Counted from the stretch's first letter, positions 25,789 through 34,509 are shown. The stretch is DNA of 64,000 nucleotides from an uncultured Clostridia bacterium (GCA_944328445.1 CALVHO010000009.1:1-64000); one strand, 5' to 3'. Made by a program: numbers and translations. The notes: generated by a model from the letters alone, not told the origin.

Positions 25789-26985
25789 TCACATCTGCGT
25801 CTGCAAAGCGGTGATGGCTACGGTGGCGACGATGTCCTCCCACTTGCAGCCGCGGGAAAGGTCGTTGACGGGCTTGGCAAAGCCCTGGCAGACAGGCCCT
25901 ACCGCCTGGAACCCGCCGAGCCGCTCGGCCAGCTTGTAGCCGATGTTGCCCGCGTCGAGGTCGGGGAAGATGAGAACGTTGGCATGCCCCGCCACCTTCG
26001 AGCCGGGCGCCTTGGACTTGGCGACGGCAGGAACGATAGCCGCGTCGAGCTGCAATTCGCCGTCGATGTTGAGTTCGGGCGCCTTTTCCCTTGCCATGGC
26101 CAGGGCGGCCGTCACCTTGTCAATGTCGGCGTGCTTGGCGCTGCCCTTGGTGGAGAAGGAGAGCATGGCCACGCGCGGGGCAAGGCCCGCGATCTTTTCC
26201 GCCGTCTGCGCGGAGATGACCGCGATGTCCGCCAGCTGCTCGCTGTTCGGGTTTTCGTTGAGGCCGCAGTCGGAGAAGAGGAAGGCGCCGTCTTCGCAAT
26301 AAGCGTTTCCGCCCGCGGGCGCGATCATGAGGAAGAAGCTGGAAACGAGGGGCACGCCCGGCGCCGCCTTGACGATCTGCAAGCCGGGGCGCAGCGTGTT
26401 GGCCGTGGAATGGCAGGCGCCCGAAACGAGGCCGTCGGCGTCCCCTGCCTTGACCATCAGCACGCCGAAGTAGGTGTTGTCGTAGGAAAGTTTGTCCGCC
26501 TCCTCTTCGGTCATGCCCTTGGCTTTGCGCAAAGAATACAAGAGCTGCGCATATTCCGCGCGCTTTTCGCTCGCGGCGGGGTCAACGATCTCCACGCCCG
26601 AAAGGTCGACGCCGGGATTGGCCTTTTCGATCTCGCCGCGCTTGCCGAGCAGGGTGATGCGCGCGATCTTCTGGCGGACGGCTTCGGACGCGGCCTTGAC
26701 CACGCGCGCGTCTTCGCCCTCGGGCAGCACGATGTGCTTGTTCAGCGCCGCGGCCCGCCTTTTGATGCCGGCGAGGAAGGGGCCGTCCTGGTCTTTTTCC
26801 TGCTTTTCCTTTTCGCGCTTTTCCTTCGCCTCGTCCATCTTTTCCTTGGCTTCGGTGACCTGATCTTTCACGTCCTCGGCCGTGTCCTTGATGTCCTCGG
26901 CCGTGTTTTTGATCTCTTCCGCCTGCTCGGCGCCCTCCTTGACTTTGGAGAAAACGTCTTTGATCTTGTCGAAAAATCCTGCCAT
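25789..26985 (-). CDS. pta: Phosphate acetyltransferase with an N-terminal coiled-coil extension
   Basis: The 398-residue protein interconverts acetyl-CoA and acetyl phosphate, feeding AckA. The enzyme itself begins near residue 68 (FLAGIKRRAAALNKHIVLPE) and carries expected segments: VKAGDADGLVSGACHSTANT, SFFLMIAPAGGNAYCEDGAF, and ARAPGSKVAG-like residues late in the protein. What is odd is the first 65 residues, MAGFFDKIKDVFSKVKEGAE then heptads such as AEDIKDT and AEDVKDQ and a KEKREKEKQEK tail. This is a strongly charged amphipathic or coiled-coil helix, absent from normal Pta (about 330 residues). The ATG is well placed after AGGAG, so the extension is probably translated. It could drive oligomerisation, membrane contact or packaging. 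Confidence 0.93.
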   Translation of the reverse strand: MAGFFDKIKDVFSKVKEGAEQAEEIKNTAEDIKDTAEDVKDQVTEAKEKMDEAKEKREKEKQEKDQDGPFLAGIKRRAAALNKHIVLPEGEDARVVKAASEAVRQKIARITLLGKRGEIEKANPGVDLSGVEIVDPAASEKRAEYAQLLYSLRKAKGMTEEEADKLSYDNTYFGVLMVKAGDADGLVSGACHSTANTLRPGLQIVKAAPGVPLVSSFFLMIAPAGGNAYCEDGAFLFSDCGLNENPNSEQLADIAVISAQTAEKIAGLAPRVAMLSFSTKGSAKHADIDKVTAALAMAREKAPELNIDGELQLDAAIVPAVAKSKAPGSKVAGHANVLIFPDLDAGNIGYKLAERLGGFQAVGPVCQGFAKPVNDLSRGCKWEDIVATVAITALQTQM

Positions 26986-27088
26986 TTTGCATCGCTCCTG
27001 AATCGCTTTATTTTTTTGCGGGAAAAGTATATAATGGACATGGGCGCGGCGCAGCCGCGGCCCGCCCTTCATATGCTCACCGTATTCT

Positions 27089-27117
27089 ATTATAAATGAT
27101 TTCTTTGAAAAAGTAAA
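27089..27117 (-). promoter_or_regulatory. Promoter of pta-ackA
   Basis: On the minus strand TTTACT (27112-27117), a 17-bp spacer and TATAAT (27089-27094). The leader to the pta ATG is about 100 bases. Confidence 0.55.
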
Positions 27118-27134
27118 GGTTTGTCCGAAAAAAA

Positions 27135-28307
27135 ATGAAAATTTGCGGCATCATTTGCGAATACAATCCCCTGCACAACGGCCACGCCTACCTCATCGCG
27201 CGTGCCCGCGCGGAAAGCGGGTGCGACGCCGTCGTGTGCGTCATGAGCGGAAACTTTACACAGCGCGGCGAACCCGCCTGCCTGGAAAAACACCTGCGCG
27301 CCGTGCACGCCGTGCGCGCGGGGGCGGACGCCGTCATCGAGCTGCCCGCCGTCTTCGCGCTGGCGCCCGCGGAACTCTTTGCCAAGGGCGCGGTGCGCCT
27401 TTTGGGGCACATCCCCGCCTTTTGCGCCCTGGCCTTCGGCAGCGAATGCGCGGACAAGGCGCGCTTCCTCGCGGCGGCGGACGCCGCAAACGAGAGCGTG
27501 CCCTTCCGTGAAAAGCTGCGCGTGCACTTGAAGCTCGGCAAGAGCCTCACGCGCGCCCGTTCGGACGCGATGCAGGAACTCGGGCGGCAAGAGGAAGCGG
27601 CGTTTTTGCGCGAGCCCAACAACATTTTGGGTGCGGAATACGCCAAGGCGATGCGCCTGTTCGCCCCCGCGGCGGACATCCTCCCCGTCCTTCGCACGGG
27701 CTCTGCGCATGCCGACGGACAGCTGTACAAGAATTACTCCTCCGCCACGGCCATCCGCGGCGCGCTGGCCGAAGGGAACCTGCGCGGCGCGCGCAGGAAC
27801 GTGCCCCCGTTCGTGGCCGAAGACCTCGGCGCGGCCGTTTCGCCGGACACCTTCCGCAAGCTGGCCGTTTACGCCCTCCAACGGAGCGAAAGCGCGCAGA
27901 TCGGCGCCGTGACCGACTGCTCGGAGGGGCTGCAAAACCGCCTCAAAGCGCTGGCGCACAGCACGGCGGACTACGAAGAGATCGTCGAAAAGGCGACGTC
28001 GCGCCGCTACATTTCGGCGCGCATCCGCCGCATCCTGGCCGCCAACGCGCTCGGCATCCGCGGCGAACTCGTGCGCAAGGCGCTGCGTTCTCCCCTCTAC
28101 CTGCGCGTGCTGGCCGTGCGCAAGGAGGACGCGGACGGGCTTTTGGCCGCGCTCGGCGCCTCGCCCGATCCGCTCCTGATGCGCCGCGGCGACTATGCGC
28201 GCCTGGGGAAGACGGCCGCCGAATGCTGCGCCGCGGACAGGCTCGCCGACGACGTGTTTGCCCTCTGCGCGGGGCGTACCGAAAACGCCCGCCCGCGCTT
28301 CGTTTAA
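27135..28307 (+). CDS. tmcAL: tRNA(Met) cytidine acetate ligase
   Basis: The 390-residue protein belongs to the nucleotidyltransferase-like TmcAL (YlbM) family, which activates acetate with ATP and acetylates the wobble cytidine of elongator tRNA-Met. The N-terminal MKICGIICEYNPLHNGHAYL contains the HxGH-type nucleotide-binding motif (HNGH). VVCVMSGNFTQRGEPA and REPNNILGAEYAKA are conserved family segments. The length matches (about 390-410). The SD is weak (AAAGG, some 12 bases upstream). It is transcribed divergently from pta-ackA with about 150 bp between the genes, which matters because its substrate is acetate. A cytoplasmic enzyme. Confidence 0.93.
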   Translation: MKICGIICEYNPLHNGHAYLIARARAESGCDAVVCVMSGNFTQRGEPACLEKHLRAVHAVRAGADAVIELPAVFALAPAELFAKGAVRLLGHIPAFCALAFGSECADKARFLAAADAANESVPFREKLRVHLKLGKSLTRARSDAMQELGRQEEAAFLREPNNILGAEYAKAMRLFAPAADILPVLRTGSAHADGQLYKNYSSATAIRGALAEGNLRGARRNVPPFVAEDLGAAVSPDTFRKLAVYALQRSESAQIGAVTDCSEGLQNRLKALAHSTADYEEIVEKATSRRYISARIRRILAANALGIRGELVRKALRSPLYLRVLAVRKEDADGLLAALGASPDPLLMRRGDYARLGKTAAECCAADRLADDVFALCAGRTENARPRFV

Positions 28308-28429
28308 GGCGTACCGCTCCGTTTCACGGCTGCCGCACCTGCGCGGCGCGCGCTTGCCGACATTATTATAATATGGCGTCGGCCCCGCGCATGCAGCGCG
28401 GGGCGTTTTGCGGCCTACGAAGGGCACGC

Positions 28430-28457
28430 AAAAGCCCGCAGCCGTAGGGCTGCGGGC
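28430..28457 (-). terminator. Terminator of rnpB
   Basis: A 10-bp perfect stem (28434-28443 with 28448-28457, loop of 4) is followed on the minus strand by TTTT. It lies 15 bp beyond the 3' end of RNase P RNA. The region 28308-28429 shows no gene. Confidence 0.8.
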
Positions 28458-28471
28458 ACGGGCCTGCAAGT

Positions 28472-28814
28472 GTTCCGAGCTTGGCCTGTAAGCCGGGTTC
28501 TGTCGTGTACGGTCATCTATCTGGACGCTCCGTCGCCGGAGCGTTCGAGCGATGTTGGCGGCATGCGCCGGGCGGGCAACCCATGCGGCTCATGCCCAAT
28601 CTTGCACCGGACGGGGTTTGCACGGCGCGCCCCGTTACCGGGGCGCCGGTGAGCTCTTACCTCCCCTTTCCATCCTTGCAGCAAAAGCGTGCGGTCTGTT
28701 TCTGTTGCACTTTCCTTGGAGTCGCCTCCACCGGACGTTATCCGGCGTCCTGCCCTGCGGTGCCCGGACTTTCCTCATGGCAAACGCCACGCGACCGTAC
28801 AGCCAACTCGGAAC
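28472..28814 (-). ncRNA. rnpB: RNase P RNA, bacterial type A
   Basis: The RNA component of RNase P matures tRNA 5' ends. On the minus strand the RNA starts GTTCCGAG and ends CTCGGAAC, forming helix P1. The universally conserved core segments are present: GAGGAAAGTCCGGGC near the 5' end, the CAACAGAAACAGACC-type joint, GATGGAAAGGGGAGGTAAGA in the middle, and AGAACCCGGCTTACAG at the 3' end. Length is about 343 nt. The transcript runs from a consensus promoter at 28821-28849 to a terminator at 28430-28457. Ends are estimated from P1 pairing and may be off by a few bases. Confidence 0.96.
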
Positions 28815-28820
28815 ATGACC

Positions 28821-28849
28821 ATTATAGGCGACGGGCGCGCGTTTGTCAA
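28821..28849 (-). promoter_or_regulatory. Promoter of rnpB
   Basis: On the minus strand a perfect TTGACA (28844-28849), 17-bp spacer, perfect TATAAT (28821-28826), with the RNA 5' end 7 bp downstream. Confidence 0.92.
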
Positions 28850-28890
28850 CGCGCGCGGGCGGTCCCTGTAAAAGAATTTTCGCAAAACGC

Positions 28891-28919
28891 TTGTCATTTG
28901 ACCGCAAACGTTATAAAAT
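28891..28919 (+). promoter_or_regulatory. Promoter of pyk
   Basis: TTGTCA (28891-28896), 17-bp spacer, TAAAAT (28914-28919), about 55 bp before the pyk leader SD. Confidence 0.65.
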
Positions 28920-28981
28920 AGATGTGTGGAAGCACGTACTTTTCAATGCCTGCAAAAATTTTTCAATCGGAGAGTCTAACC

Positions 28982-30388
28982 ATGAAAAAGACCAAGATCG
29001 TTTGCACCATGGGCCCCGCCTGCCGCGATGAAAAGATCCTGACCGATATGGCGCTGGCCGGCATGAACGTTGCCAGGCTCAACTTTTCGCACGGCGATTA
29101 CGAGGAGCACGCCAAAAACATCGAACTGATCAAGCGCGTGCGCGAAAAGCTCAACATCCCCCTGCCCATCATGCTCGACACCAAGGGCCCGGAACTGCGC
29201 ATCAAAACGTTCAAAAACAAGAAGATCACTTTGAAGGAAGGCGACGAATTCACCTTCACTGCGGAGGACGTCCAGGGCGACCAGACCCGCGTTTCCGTCT
29301 CCTACAAGGGCATCGCCGACGACCTCGAAGAGGGCGACACCATCCTGTTGAACAACGGCTTGCTCGTGTTCAAGGTCATCGAAGTGAAAAAGCCCGAAGT
29401 CAAGACGCGCGTCGTGGTGGGCGGCGAACTTTCGGACAAGAAGAGCATGTTCTTCCCCGACAAGACGCTCAGCCTGCAATACCTCAGCGAACAGGACAAA
29501 AACGACATCCTCTTCGGCATCGAACAGGGCATCGACTTCATCGCCTGCTCCTTCACCTCCAAGGCGCAGGACATCATCGACATCCGCAACCTCTTGAAGG
29601 AGCACGGCGACCCCGACATCGACCTCATCGCCAAGATCGAGAGCCGCAGCGGCGTCAACAACATCGACGAAATTTTGCAAGTGGCCAACGGCATCATGGT
29701 GGCGCGCGGCGACCTCGGCGTGGAAGTGCCCTACGAGGAACTGCCGCAGATCCAGAAGATGCTCATCGAAAAATGCCGCCTGGCGAGCAAGCGCTGCATC
29801 ACCGCCACGGAGATGCTCGAATCGATGATCAAACAGCCCCGCCCCACCCGCGCGGAGATCTCGGACGTGGCCAACGCCGTGTATGACGGCACGAGCGCCG
29901 TCATGCTCTCGGGCGAAACGGCGGGCGGGCAATACCCCGTGCAGGCGGTGGAAGCCATGGCCAAGATCTGCCTGCAAACGGAAAAGCACCTGCATTCCAA
30001 ACTCGGCGACAGGCAGCTCACCATCCAAAGCCCCACCGACGCGCTCTCCCATTCTGCCTGCGTGCTCGCGGAGGATATCGGCGCCAAGGCCATCGTCGTC
30101 TGCTCGCGCTCGGGCGGCACGGCGCGCCTGGTTTCCCGCTTCCGCCCCAACATCGACATCATCGGCATGACCATCGAACCGATGTCCTACCGCAAGCTGG
30201 CCCTCTCCTGGGGCGTCATCCCCATGCTGGCCGAAGAGTTCGACTCGATGGACGTCCTCTTCTATTACGCGAAGCAGGCGGCCATCTCCTCGGGACTCGT
30301 GAAAAAGGGCGACCGCGTCGTCATCACGGGCGGCAACCCCAACGGAAAATCGGGCAACTCCAACGTCATCAACATCGTACAGATCTGA
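28982..30388 (+). CDS. pyk: Pyruvate kinase
   Basis: The 468-residue glycolytic enzyme makes pyruvate and ATP from phosphoenolpyruvate. It begins MKKTKIVCTMGPACRDEKIL behind GGAGAG. The pyruvate kinase active-site signature is LIAKIESRSGVNNIDEI, with the catalytic lysine, and MVARGDLGVEVPYEELPQ follows. The B domain and the allosteric C-terminal domain (ending GDRVVITGGNPNGKSGNSNV) are present. There is no extra phosphoenolpyruvate-utiliser-like C-terminal domain such as the one in Bacillus Pyk, so the length is that of the shorter class. A strong terminator follows. Confidence 0.97.
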   Translation: MKKTKIVCTMGPACRDEKILTDMALAGMNVARLNFSHGDYEEHAKNIELIKRVREKLNIPLPIMLDTKGPELRIKTFKNKKITLKEGDEFTFTAEDVQGDQTRVSVSYKGIADDLEEGDTILLNNGLLVFKVIEVKKPEVKTRVVVGGELSDKKSMFFPDKTLSLQYLSEQDKNDILFGIEQGIDFIACSFTSKAQDIIDIRNLLKEHGDPDIDLIAKIESRSGVNNIDEILQVANGIMVARGDLGVEVPYEELPQIQKMLIEKCRLASKRCITATEMLESMIKQPRPTRAEISDVANAVYDGTSAVMLSGETAGGQYPVQAVEAMAKICLQTEKHLHSKLGDRQLTIQSPTDALSHSACVLAEDIGAKAIVVCSRSGGTARLVSRFRPNIDIIGMTIEPMSYRKLALSWGVIPMLAEEFDSMDVLFYYAKQAAISSGLVKKGDRVVITGGNPNGKSGNSNVINIVQI

Positions 30389-30425
30389 CGCGCCTTCCTC
30401 CGCATCAAACACACCGCAACAAAAC

Positions 30426-30458
30426 GCGGCCCGCCGATAATCCGGCGGGCCGCTTTTT
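30426..30458 (+). terminator. Terminator of pyk
   Basis: An 11-bp GC stem (30426-30436 with 30443-30453) is followed by TTTTT. Confidence 0.9.
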
Positions 30459-30562
30459 GCCGCAAAGAAATATTTTTCAGCAGCGGACTTCGATCTCTGT
30501 TCTGTTTCCTCTCCCCGCGCGCGCAAACAATGCCGTTCAACGCCGCGGCCTGCCCCGCGGCG

Positions 30563-31594
30563 TCAGAGCGCGGCCGAATTTTGCAAAAAGGAGAGCGCCG
30601 CGCCCATGACCGCGCCGTCCTCGGCCGTCATGCGGCGGTAATCGACGGCGCCGTACAGCTCCGCCGCGCGCGGAGGGTCCTTTTTCACCTGCGCGCCGAT
30701 GGAGGCAAACGTCTCGTTCATGTACCGCTCCGCGTCCTCGGTCAGGTACACGTTGTGGCCCTTGTTTTCGCAAAGGAGCGTGCGCACGTTCGCCTGCCCC
30801 GTGAACGCGCGCAGCATCTTTTTGCCGTTCCCGAAAAAGGGCACGACGGCGTCGCGCGCGCCGTAGCACAGAAACACGGGGCAATGCGCCTTTTGCAACG
30901 CCCTCTTTGCGTTGCGGCCCGCGCGCCTGCCGAAGCGCAGAAACTCCCACAGGCGGAAAAAGGCGAAAAATGGCGCCCTGCACGGCCACACCCTGCCGAA
31001 CACCGTCTGCGAGACGACGCCCGCGCTCGAAACAAAGCCGCAGAGCGCCGCCGCGCCCTTCACGCCTTCGGCCAGCGGCAAGGCCGTGAGCACGCTGAAT
31101 GCGCCCCAGGAATGCCCGAAAAGCACCGTGGGCCGCCCGCGCAGGCGCTCGTTGCTCGCGGCAAAGCGCAGCGCGCTCAAAAGGTCCGCGGGGCCCTGGT
31201 CGAACCCGCGCAGGCATTTGCCCTCGCTCTCCACGCAGCCCGTGCCGTCATAGGCCAAAACGGTAAACCCCGCCCGCGCCAGCGCGTCGATCTCGGTGGT
31301 ATACGCGCGGTGCCCCGCGCCGAACCCGTGCGAAAAGACGGCCACGCCGCAGTCCTTTTCCGCCAGACGGCTCGAATAGATGTAGCCGTGCAGCCGCTGC
31401 CCGCCGTCCGAAAGAAAGGATACGTGCTGCGCTTCGAGCCCTTCAAAATCCTCGGCCGAAAAATACCGCACGTGCGGGTTGCCGTCGTAGCGCCGCCCGA
31501 AAAATTTATGGAACACGAAGGCGGAAAGCCCCGCCATCGCCGCCAAAAACAACACGACGGCCGCCGCCGCGCCGACACCGATCCAGACCCACAT
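30563..31594 (-). CDS. Membrane-anchored alpha/beta hydrolase
   Basis: The 343-residue protein starts MWVWIGVGAAAAVVLFLAAM, a single N-terminal membrane anchor, behind GGGAGAG. The hydrolase fold shows the oxyanion region VAVFSHGFGAGHRAY, the nucleophile elbow LFGHSWGAFSVL (GxSxG with Ser), a C-terminal PVFLCYGARDAVVPFFG (Asp) and NKGHNVYL (His). This gives a complete Ser-Asp-His triad. Related proteins are often annotated as serine aminopeptidase/monoacylglycerol-lipase-like (Hydrolase_4). An upstream TTG in frame would lie before the transcription start predicted from the promoter at 31625-31653, so the ATG at 31594 is chosen. Substrate unknown. Confidence 0.85.
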   Translation of the reverse strand: MWVWIGVGAAAAVVLFLAAMAGLSAFVFHKFFGRRYDGNPHVRYFSAEDFEGLEAQHVSFLSDGGQRLHGYIYSSRLAEKDCGVAVFSHGFGAGHRAYTTEIDALARAGFTVLAYDGTGCVESEGKCLRGFDQGPADLLSALRFAASNERLRGRPTVLFGHSWGAFSVLTALPLAEGVKGAAALCGFVSSAGVVSQTVFGRVWPCRAPFFAFFRLWEFLRFGRRAGRNAKRALQKAHCPVFLCYGARDAVVPFFGNGKKMLRAFTGQANVRTLLCENKGHNVYLTEDAERYMNETFASIGAQVKKDPPRAAELYGAVDYRRMTAEDGAVMGAALSFLQNSAAL

Positions 31595-31624
31595 ACCGAA
31601 CTCTCCCGCATGAAAATCGTAGGC

Positions 31625-31653
31625 ATTATACACGAAGGGCAAATGCTTGTCAA
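31625..31653 (-). promoter_or_regulatory. Promoter of the alpha/beta hydrolase
   Basis: On the minus strand TTGACA (31648-31653), 17-bp spacer, TATAAT (31625-31630). The predicted start of transcription is about 24 bases before the ATG. Confidence 0.85.
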
Positions 31654-31742
31654 TTCTTGCAAATATAGGAAAAATACCGAATTATGCGTGGCATAGTACT
31701 TTGTAAATGGTAAAATACGCCGCTTTATGAAAAAATTTATGG

Positions 31743-31771
31743 TTGCCAAACCGCATATTTTCCTGTATGAT
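31743..31771 (+). promoter_or_regulatory. Promoter of the NlpC/P60 gene
   Basis: TTGCCA (31743-31748), 17-bp spacer, TATGAT (31766-31771), 20 bp before the ATG with GGAGG between. Confidence 0.75.
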
Positions 31772-31791
31772 ACAGCGCGGAGGTAAACCGT

Positions 31792-32766
31792 ATGAAAAAC
31801 ATTGCGATGCGAATTTCCATGATCGCCCTCGCCGCCGCGATGTTCGCCGTGTGCGCGTTCGCGGGCATTTTGCGGCCGTCCGACATCGGGGACGCGATCG
31901 TGACCGACCCCTCCTTGGGCAACCAGGAACAGGAAAACGGAGCCGAAAACGGAACGCCCGAAGACGACGGCGCCCCGGGTGACAGCCCTGCGGATGGCCC
32001 CGCTCCGCCCGCAGACACGCCCGCACAGGACGGCGCGGACGAACCCGCCCCGCCCGCAGACGTGCCCGCGGATCCGCCCGCCGCGGAGCAGCCGCCCGCG
32101 GACGCGCCCGAGGAGGCCCCTCCCGAAAAGGAATACGTGCGCGCCAAAGTCAACGGATTGCAGGTGCGGAGCGGCCCGGGCACGGGGTATTCTTCCCTCG
32201 GCTACATCGACAAAAATGACATGGTCACGCTGCTCGGCAAGAGCGGGAACTGGTACAAGACGCTGTACAAAAACAAGACGGCCTACGTAAGCGCCGACGC
32301 CGCGCACAGCGAGGTGTTCGGCATCACCTTGCAGGACGAGGACGAGGCGGTGGAAAAGGTCATCGTCATCGGCTTGCAGCTGCTCGGCTACCCCTACGTA
32401 TACGGCGCCACCCGCCTGCACGACGGCAGCGGAAACCTCATCAAGGGCTTTGACAAGACCAAGTACGACTGCTCGTCGCTGATGCAGTACATGTACTACC
32501 ACGGCGCGTCCGTCAACCTGCACATGACCACGCGCACGCAAGTCAAGCAGGGAAAATTCGTCGCCAAAAAGAATTTGCGGCGCGGCGACCTGATGTTCTT
32601 CACCAATGCGCAGCGGTACAACAAAACGGGCGTGGAGCGCATCGGGCACGTGGCGCTGTACCTCGGCGACAACTACATCCTGCACACCGCGTCCGACTAC
32701 GCCGTGATCGAGCCCATCTCCGCGCAGCGCTGGAACTATTACGTCGAATCGCGCCGCGTGCTATGA
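31792..32766 (+). CDS. Secreted SH3b-NlpC/P60 peptidoglycan endopeptidase
   Basis: The 324-residue protein has a signal peptide (MKNIAMRISMIALAAAMFAV), an acidic Pro/Ala/Asp-rich spacer of about 80 residues, an SH3b domain (about 113-165, VNGLQVRSGPGTGYSSLGYI) and a C-terminal NlpC/P60 domain. The catalytic Cys is in KYDCSSLMQYMYY, the His in RIGHVALYLGDN and the third polar residue in LHTAS. It probably cleaves the stem peptide of peptidoglycan during growth or division. The gene has its own promoter and stands alone between convergent and divergent neighbours. The spacer is GC-rich and repetitive, likely a flexible wall-spanning linker. Confidence 0.92.
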   Translation: MKNIAMRISMIALAAAMFAVCAFAGILRPSDIGDAIVTDPSLGNQEQENGAENGTPEDDGAPGDSPADGPAPPADTPAQDGADEPAPPADVPADPPAAEQPPADAPEEAPPEKEYVRAKVNGLQVRSGPGTGYSSLGYIDKNDMVTLLGKSGNWYKTLYKNKTAYVSADAAHSEVFGITLQDEDEAVEKVIVIGLQLLGYPYVYGATRLHDGSGNLIKGFDKTKYDCSSLMQYMYYHGASVNLHMTTRTQVKQGKFVAKKNLRRGDLMFFTNAQRYNKTGVERIGHVALYLGDNYILHTASDYAVIEPISAQRWNYYVESRRVL

Positions 32767-32791
32767 CGCGGGCGGATATACGCAAAGGCAC

Positions 32792-32821
32792 AAAAGCGGG
32801 CGCGGCAAAAGCCGCGCCCGC
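32792..32821 (-). terminator. Terminator of the pfkB-HD operon
   Basis: An 11-bp stem (32796-32806 with 32811-32821, AAAA loop on the plus strand) is followed on the minus strand by TTTTG. It may also slow plus-strand transcription from the NlpC/P60 gene. Confidence 0.75.
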
Positions 32822-32853
32822 ACGCTGCGCAAAATTTTATAAAAAGCAAGCCG

Positions 32854-33525
32854 TCACAGCAGCCGCGTTCCGTTGATGACCAGGCCGAACTTCTTCCCCA
32901 AAAAATCGGCGGCGCGGCGGCAAAGCTGCATGCGGCGGAAATAGATCTCAAAGTAATCCATCACGGGGCAAAGTTCGGTATCGATGGCGATCTCCAACAA
33001 GATCTCGTCCGTTTCGGGCAATACAGCCACGCGCGAGCGCTCGGCGGCCAGGTTGACGCGGTCGTGGATGTTCAAGTTCCCCATGCTCATGCGCGTGGTG
33101 TTCCTGCGCACGCGGCTCTTGTGCACGTCTGCCTTGTCGGCGATGATCAGCGCCGCCGTGATGTCGCTGACGGGCAGGCCCTCGTTCTCGTCGTGGTTGC
33201 CGATTGCCATCATGACCTCGGCCGCTTCGCGGTAGTTCATGCCCATTCGCGTCAGGATCTTATACGCGAGCAGCGCGCCGCTCTGGGCGTGATCGTCACG
33301 GTTGACGCTGTTGCCGATGTCGTGCAGGTAGCCCGCGATGCGCGCCAGCTCCACGCGCCGCGGCTCGGCGCCGATCTGTTCGAGGATGTCCCCCGCCCAG
33401 CGGCTCACAAGCGAAGAATGACGGACGGAATGCTCGGTAAAGCCGAGGGCCTCGATCTGGCTCTCGGCGATATCCATGATGGCGATGACTTCTTCGTCGT
33501 TTTTGACCTGAGTGACCGTGATCAC
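32854..33525 (-). CDS. HD-domain phosphohydrolase
   Basis: The 223-residue protein has an HD domain: His in HSVRHSSLVSRWAGDI, the HD pair in IAGYLHDIGNSVNRDDHAQS, further His in AIGNHDENEG and Asp in LIIADKADVHKSRVR. The metal-binding set is complete. A C-terminal region of about 60 residues with DTELCPVMDYFEIYFRRMQL may be regulatory. Similar proteins hydrolyse nucleotides or phosphoesters; the substrate is unknown. It starts 6 bp after the pfkB stop and shares its operon. Confidence 0.85.
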   Translation of the reverse strand: MITVTQVKNDEEVIAIMDIAESQIEALGFTEHSVRHSSLVSRWAGDILEQIGAEPRRVELARIAGYLHDIGNSVNRDDHAQSGALLAYKILTRMGMNYREAAEVMMAIGNHDENEGLPVSDITAALIIADKADVHKSRVRRNTTRMSMGNLNIHDRVNLAAERSRVAVLPETDEILLEIAIDTELCPVMDYFEIYFRRMQLCRRAADFLGKKFGLVINGTRLL

Positions 33526-33531
33526 GCTCGT

Positions 33532-34455
33532 TTACACTTCCTCCACGACGATGTTTTCGTAGATCTCGTCGTACTTTTCCTTGGTGAAAGAGATCTGCCC
33601 GAACGTCGTGACCGTCGCGGTGCCCGCCGCCACGCCCGCGCGCAGGATCTCGTCGAGAGAGGCGCCCCGTTCGAGCATCAGGGACGCGGCGGCCACCATG
33701 CCGTCGCCTGCGCCGACCGTGGAATTGATGGCTACGTTGATGCTCTTGCAATAGTAGTTTTTAGACCCGTCGGTGATGAGCGCGCCGCGCTTTCCGAGGG
33801 AGACCATCACTCGCTTTGCGCCCTTGTCGAGCAGCGTGTAACAGCCTTTGAGCAAATCGTCCCGCGTCTTGAACTCGCGTTTGAGGGTGTTTTGCAGCTC
33901 GTCCTTGTTGGGCTTGACGAGGTCGAGCCCGCAAGGCAGCGCGGCGAGCAGCTTCGCCCCTTCCATGTCTGCGATCTTCATCGTCGAAGGCGACGCCACC
34001 GAAAAGAGCCTGGCACAGTAATCGTCTCCGACGCCCTGCGGGAGGCTGCCCGAAATGACCATCACGTCCGCCGTTTTGGAGAGGTTGGCCACCATGTCGA
34101 CGAGCTGCGCCTGCTTCTGCTCGCTGATGCTTTCGCCGACGTCGTTGACCTCGGTCAGCATCGACTTGTTGTCGATGAACTTGTAGTTCTCGCGCACGCG
34201 GCCGCGGTTCCAGATAAAGACGCTGGGCACGCCTTCGCGGTCGAGCGCCTGTTCAAAGAGCGAGCCGTTTTCATTGTACATGAAGCCCGTGGCATAGCTC
34301 GGCGCCTGCAAGCGCGCCACGCCGATGGCCACGTTGAGCGCCGCGCCCGTAAAGCTGAGCGTCTTGCTCTTGACGTGGTTGATCTTGCCGATGCTGAGCG
34401 AATCGACTTCGATGGTGACGTCCGTACAGGGGTTGAGGCAAACGGTGAGGATCAT
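33532..34455 (-). CDS. 1-phosphofructokinase (PfkB family)
   Basis: The 307-residue sugar kinase begins MILTVCLNPCTDVTIEVDSL behind GGAGA. The PfkB N-terminal signature is around GAALNVAIGVARL, and the C-terminal ATP-binding signature with catalytic Asp is STVGAGDGMVAAASLML. The NPxxDxT start is typical of FruK/LacC kinases, which phosphorylate fructose-1-phosphate or tagatose-6-phosphate. No fructose PTS genes are adjacent in the window, so the exact sugar phosphate is not certain and the symbol fruK is withheld. The upstream in-frame codons are excluded because the SD fits the ATG at 34455. Confidence 0.88.
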   Translation of the reverse strand: MILTVCLNPCTDVTIEVDSLSIGKINHVKSKTLSFTGAALNVAIGVARLQAPSYATGFMYNENGSLFEQALDREGVPSVFIWNRGRVRENYKFIDNKSMLTEVNDVGESISEQKQAQLVDMVANLSKTADVMVISGSLPQGVGDDYCARLFSVASPSTMKIADMEGAKLLAALPCGLDLVKPNKDELQNTLKREFKTRDDLLKGCYTLLDKGAKRVMVSLGKRGALITDGSKNYYCKSINVAINSTVGAGDGMVAAASLMLERGASLDEILRAGVAAGTATVTTFGQISFTKEKYDEIYENIVVEEV

Positions 34456-34509
34456 TTTACATCTCCGCAAAACGACTTGGATTTGCAAGGGACTTCCCTT
34501 TCATATTCT

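Noticed and set aside
28350-28380. A promoter at the TTATAAT near 28365
   Set aside because: No -35 element stands at the right distance on either strand and no gene or RNA starts after it.
28470-28921. Open frames across 28470-28921 on both strands
   Set aside because: They run over RNase P RNA and its promoter; the conserved RNA blocks and P1 pairing explain the sequence.
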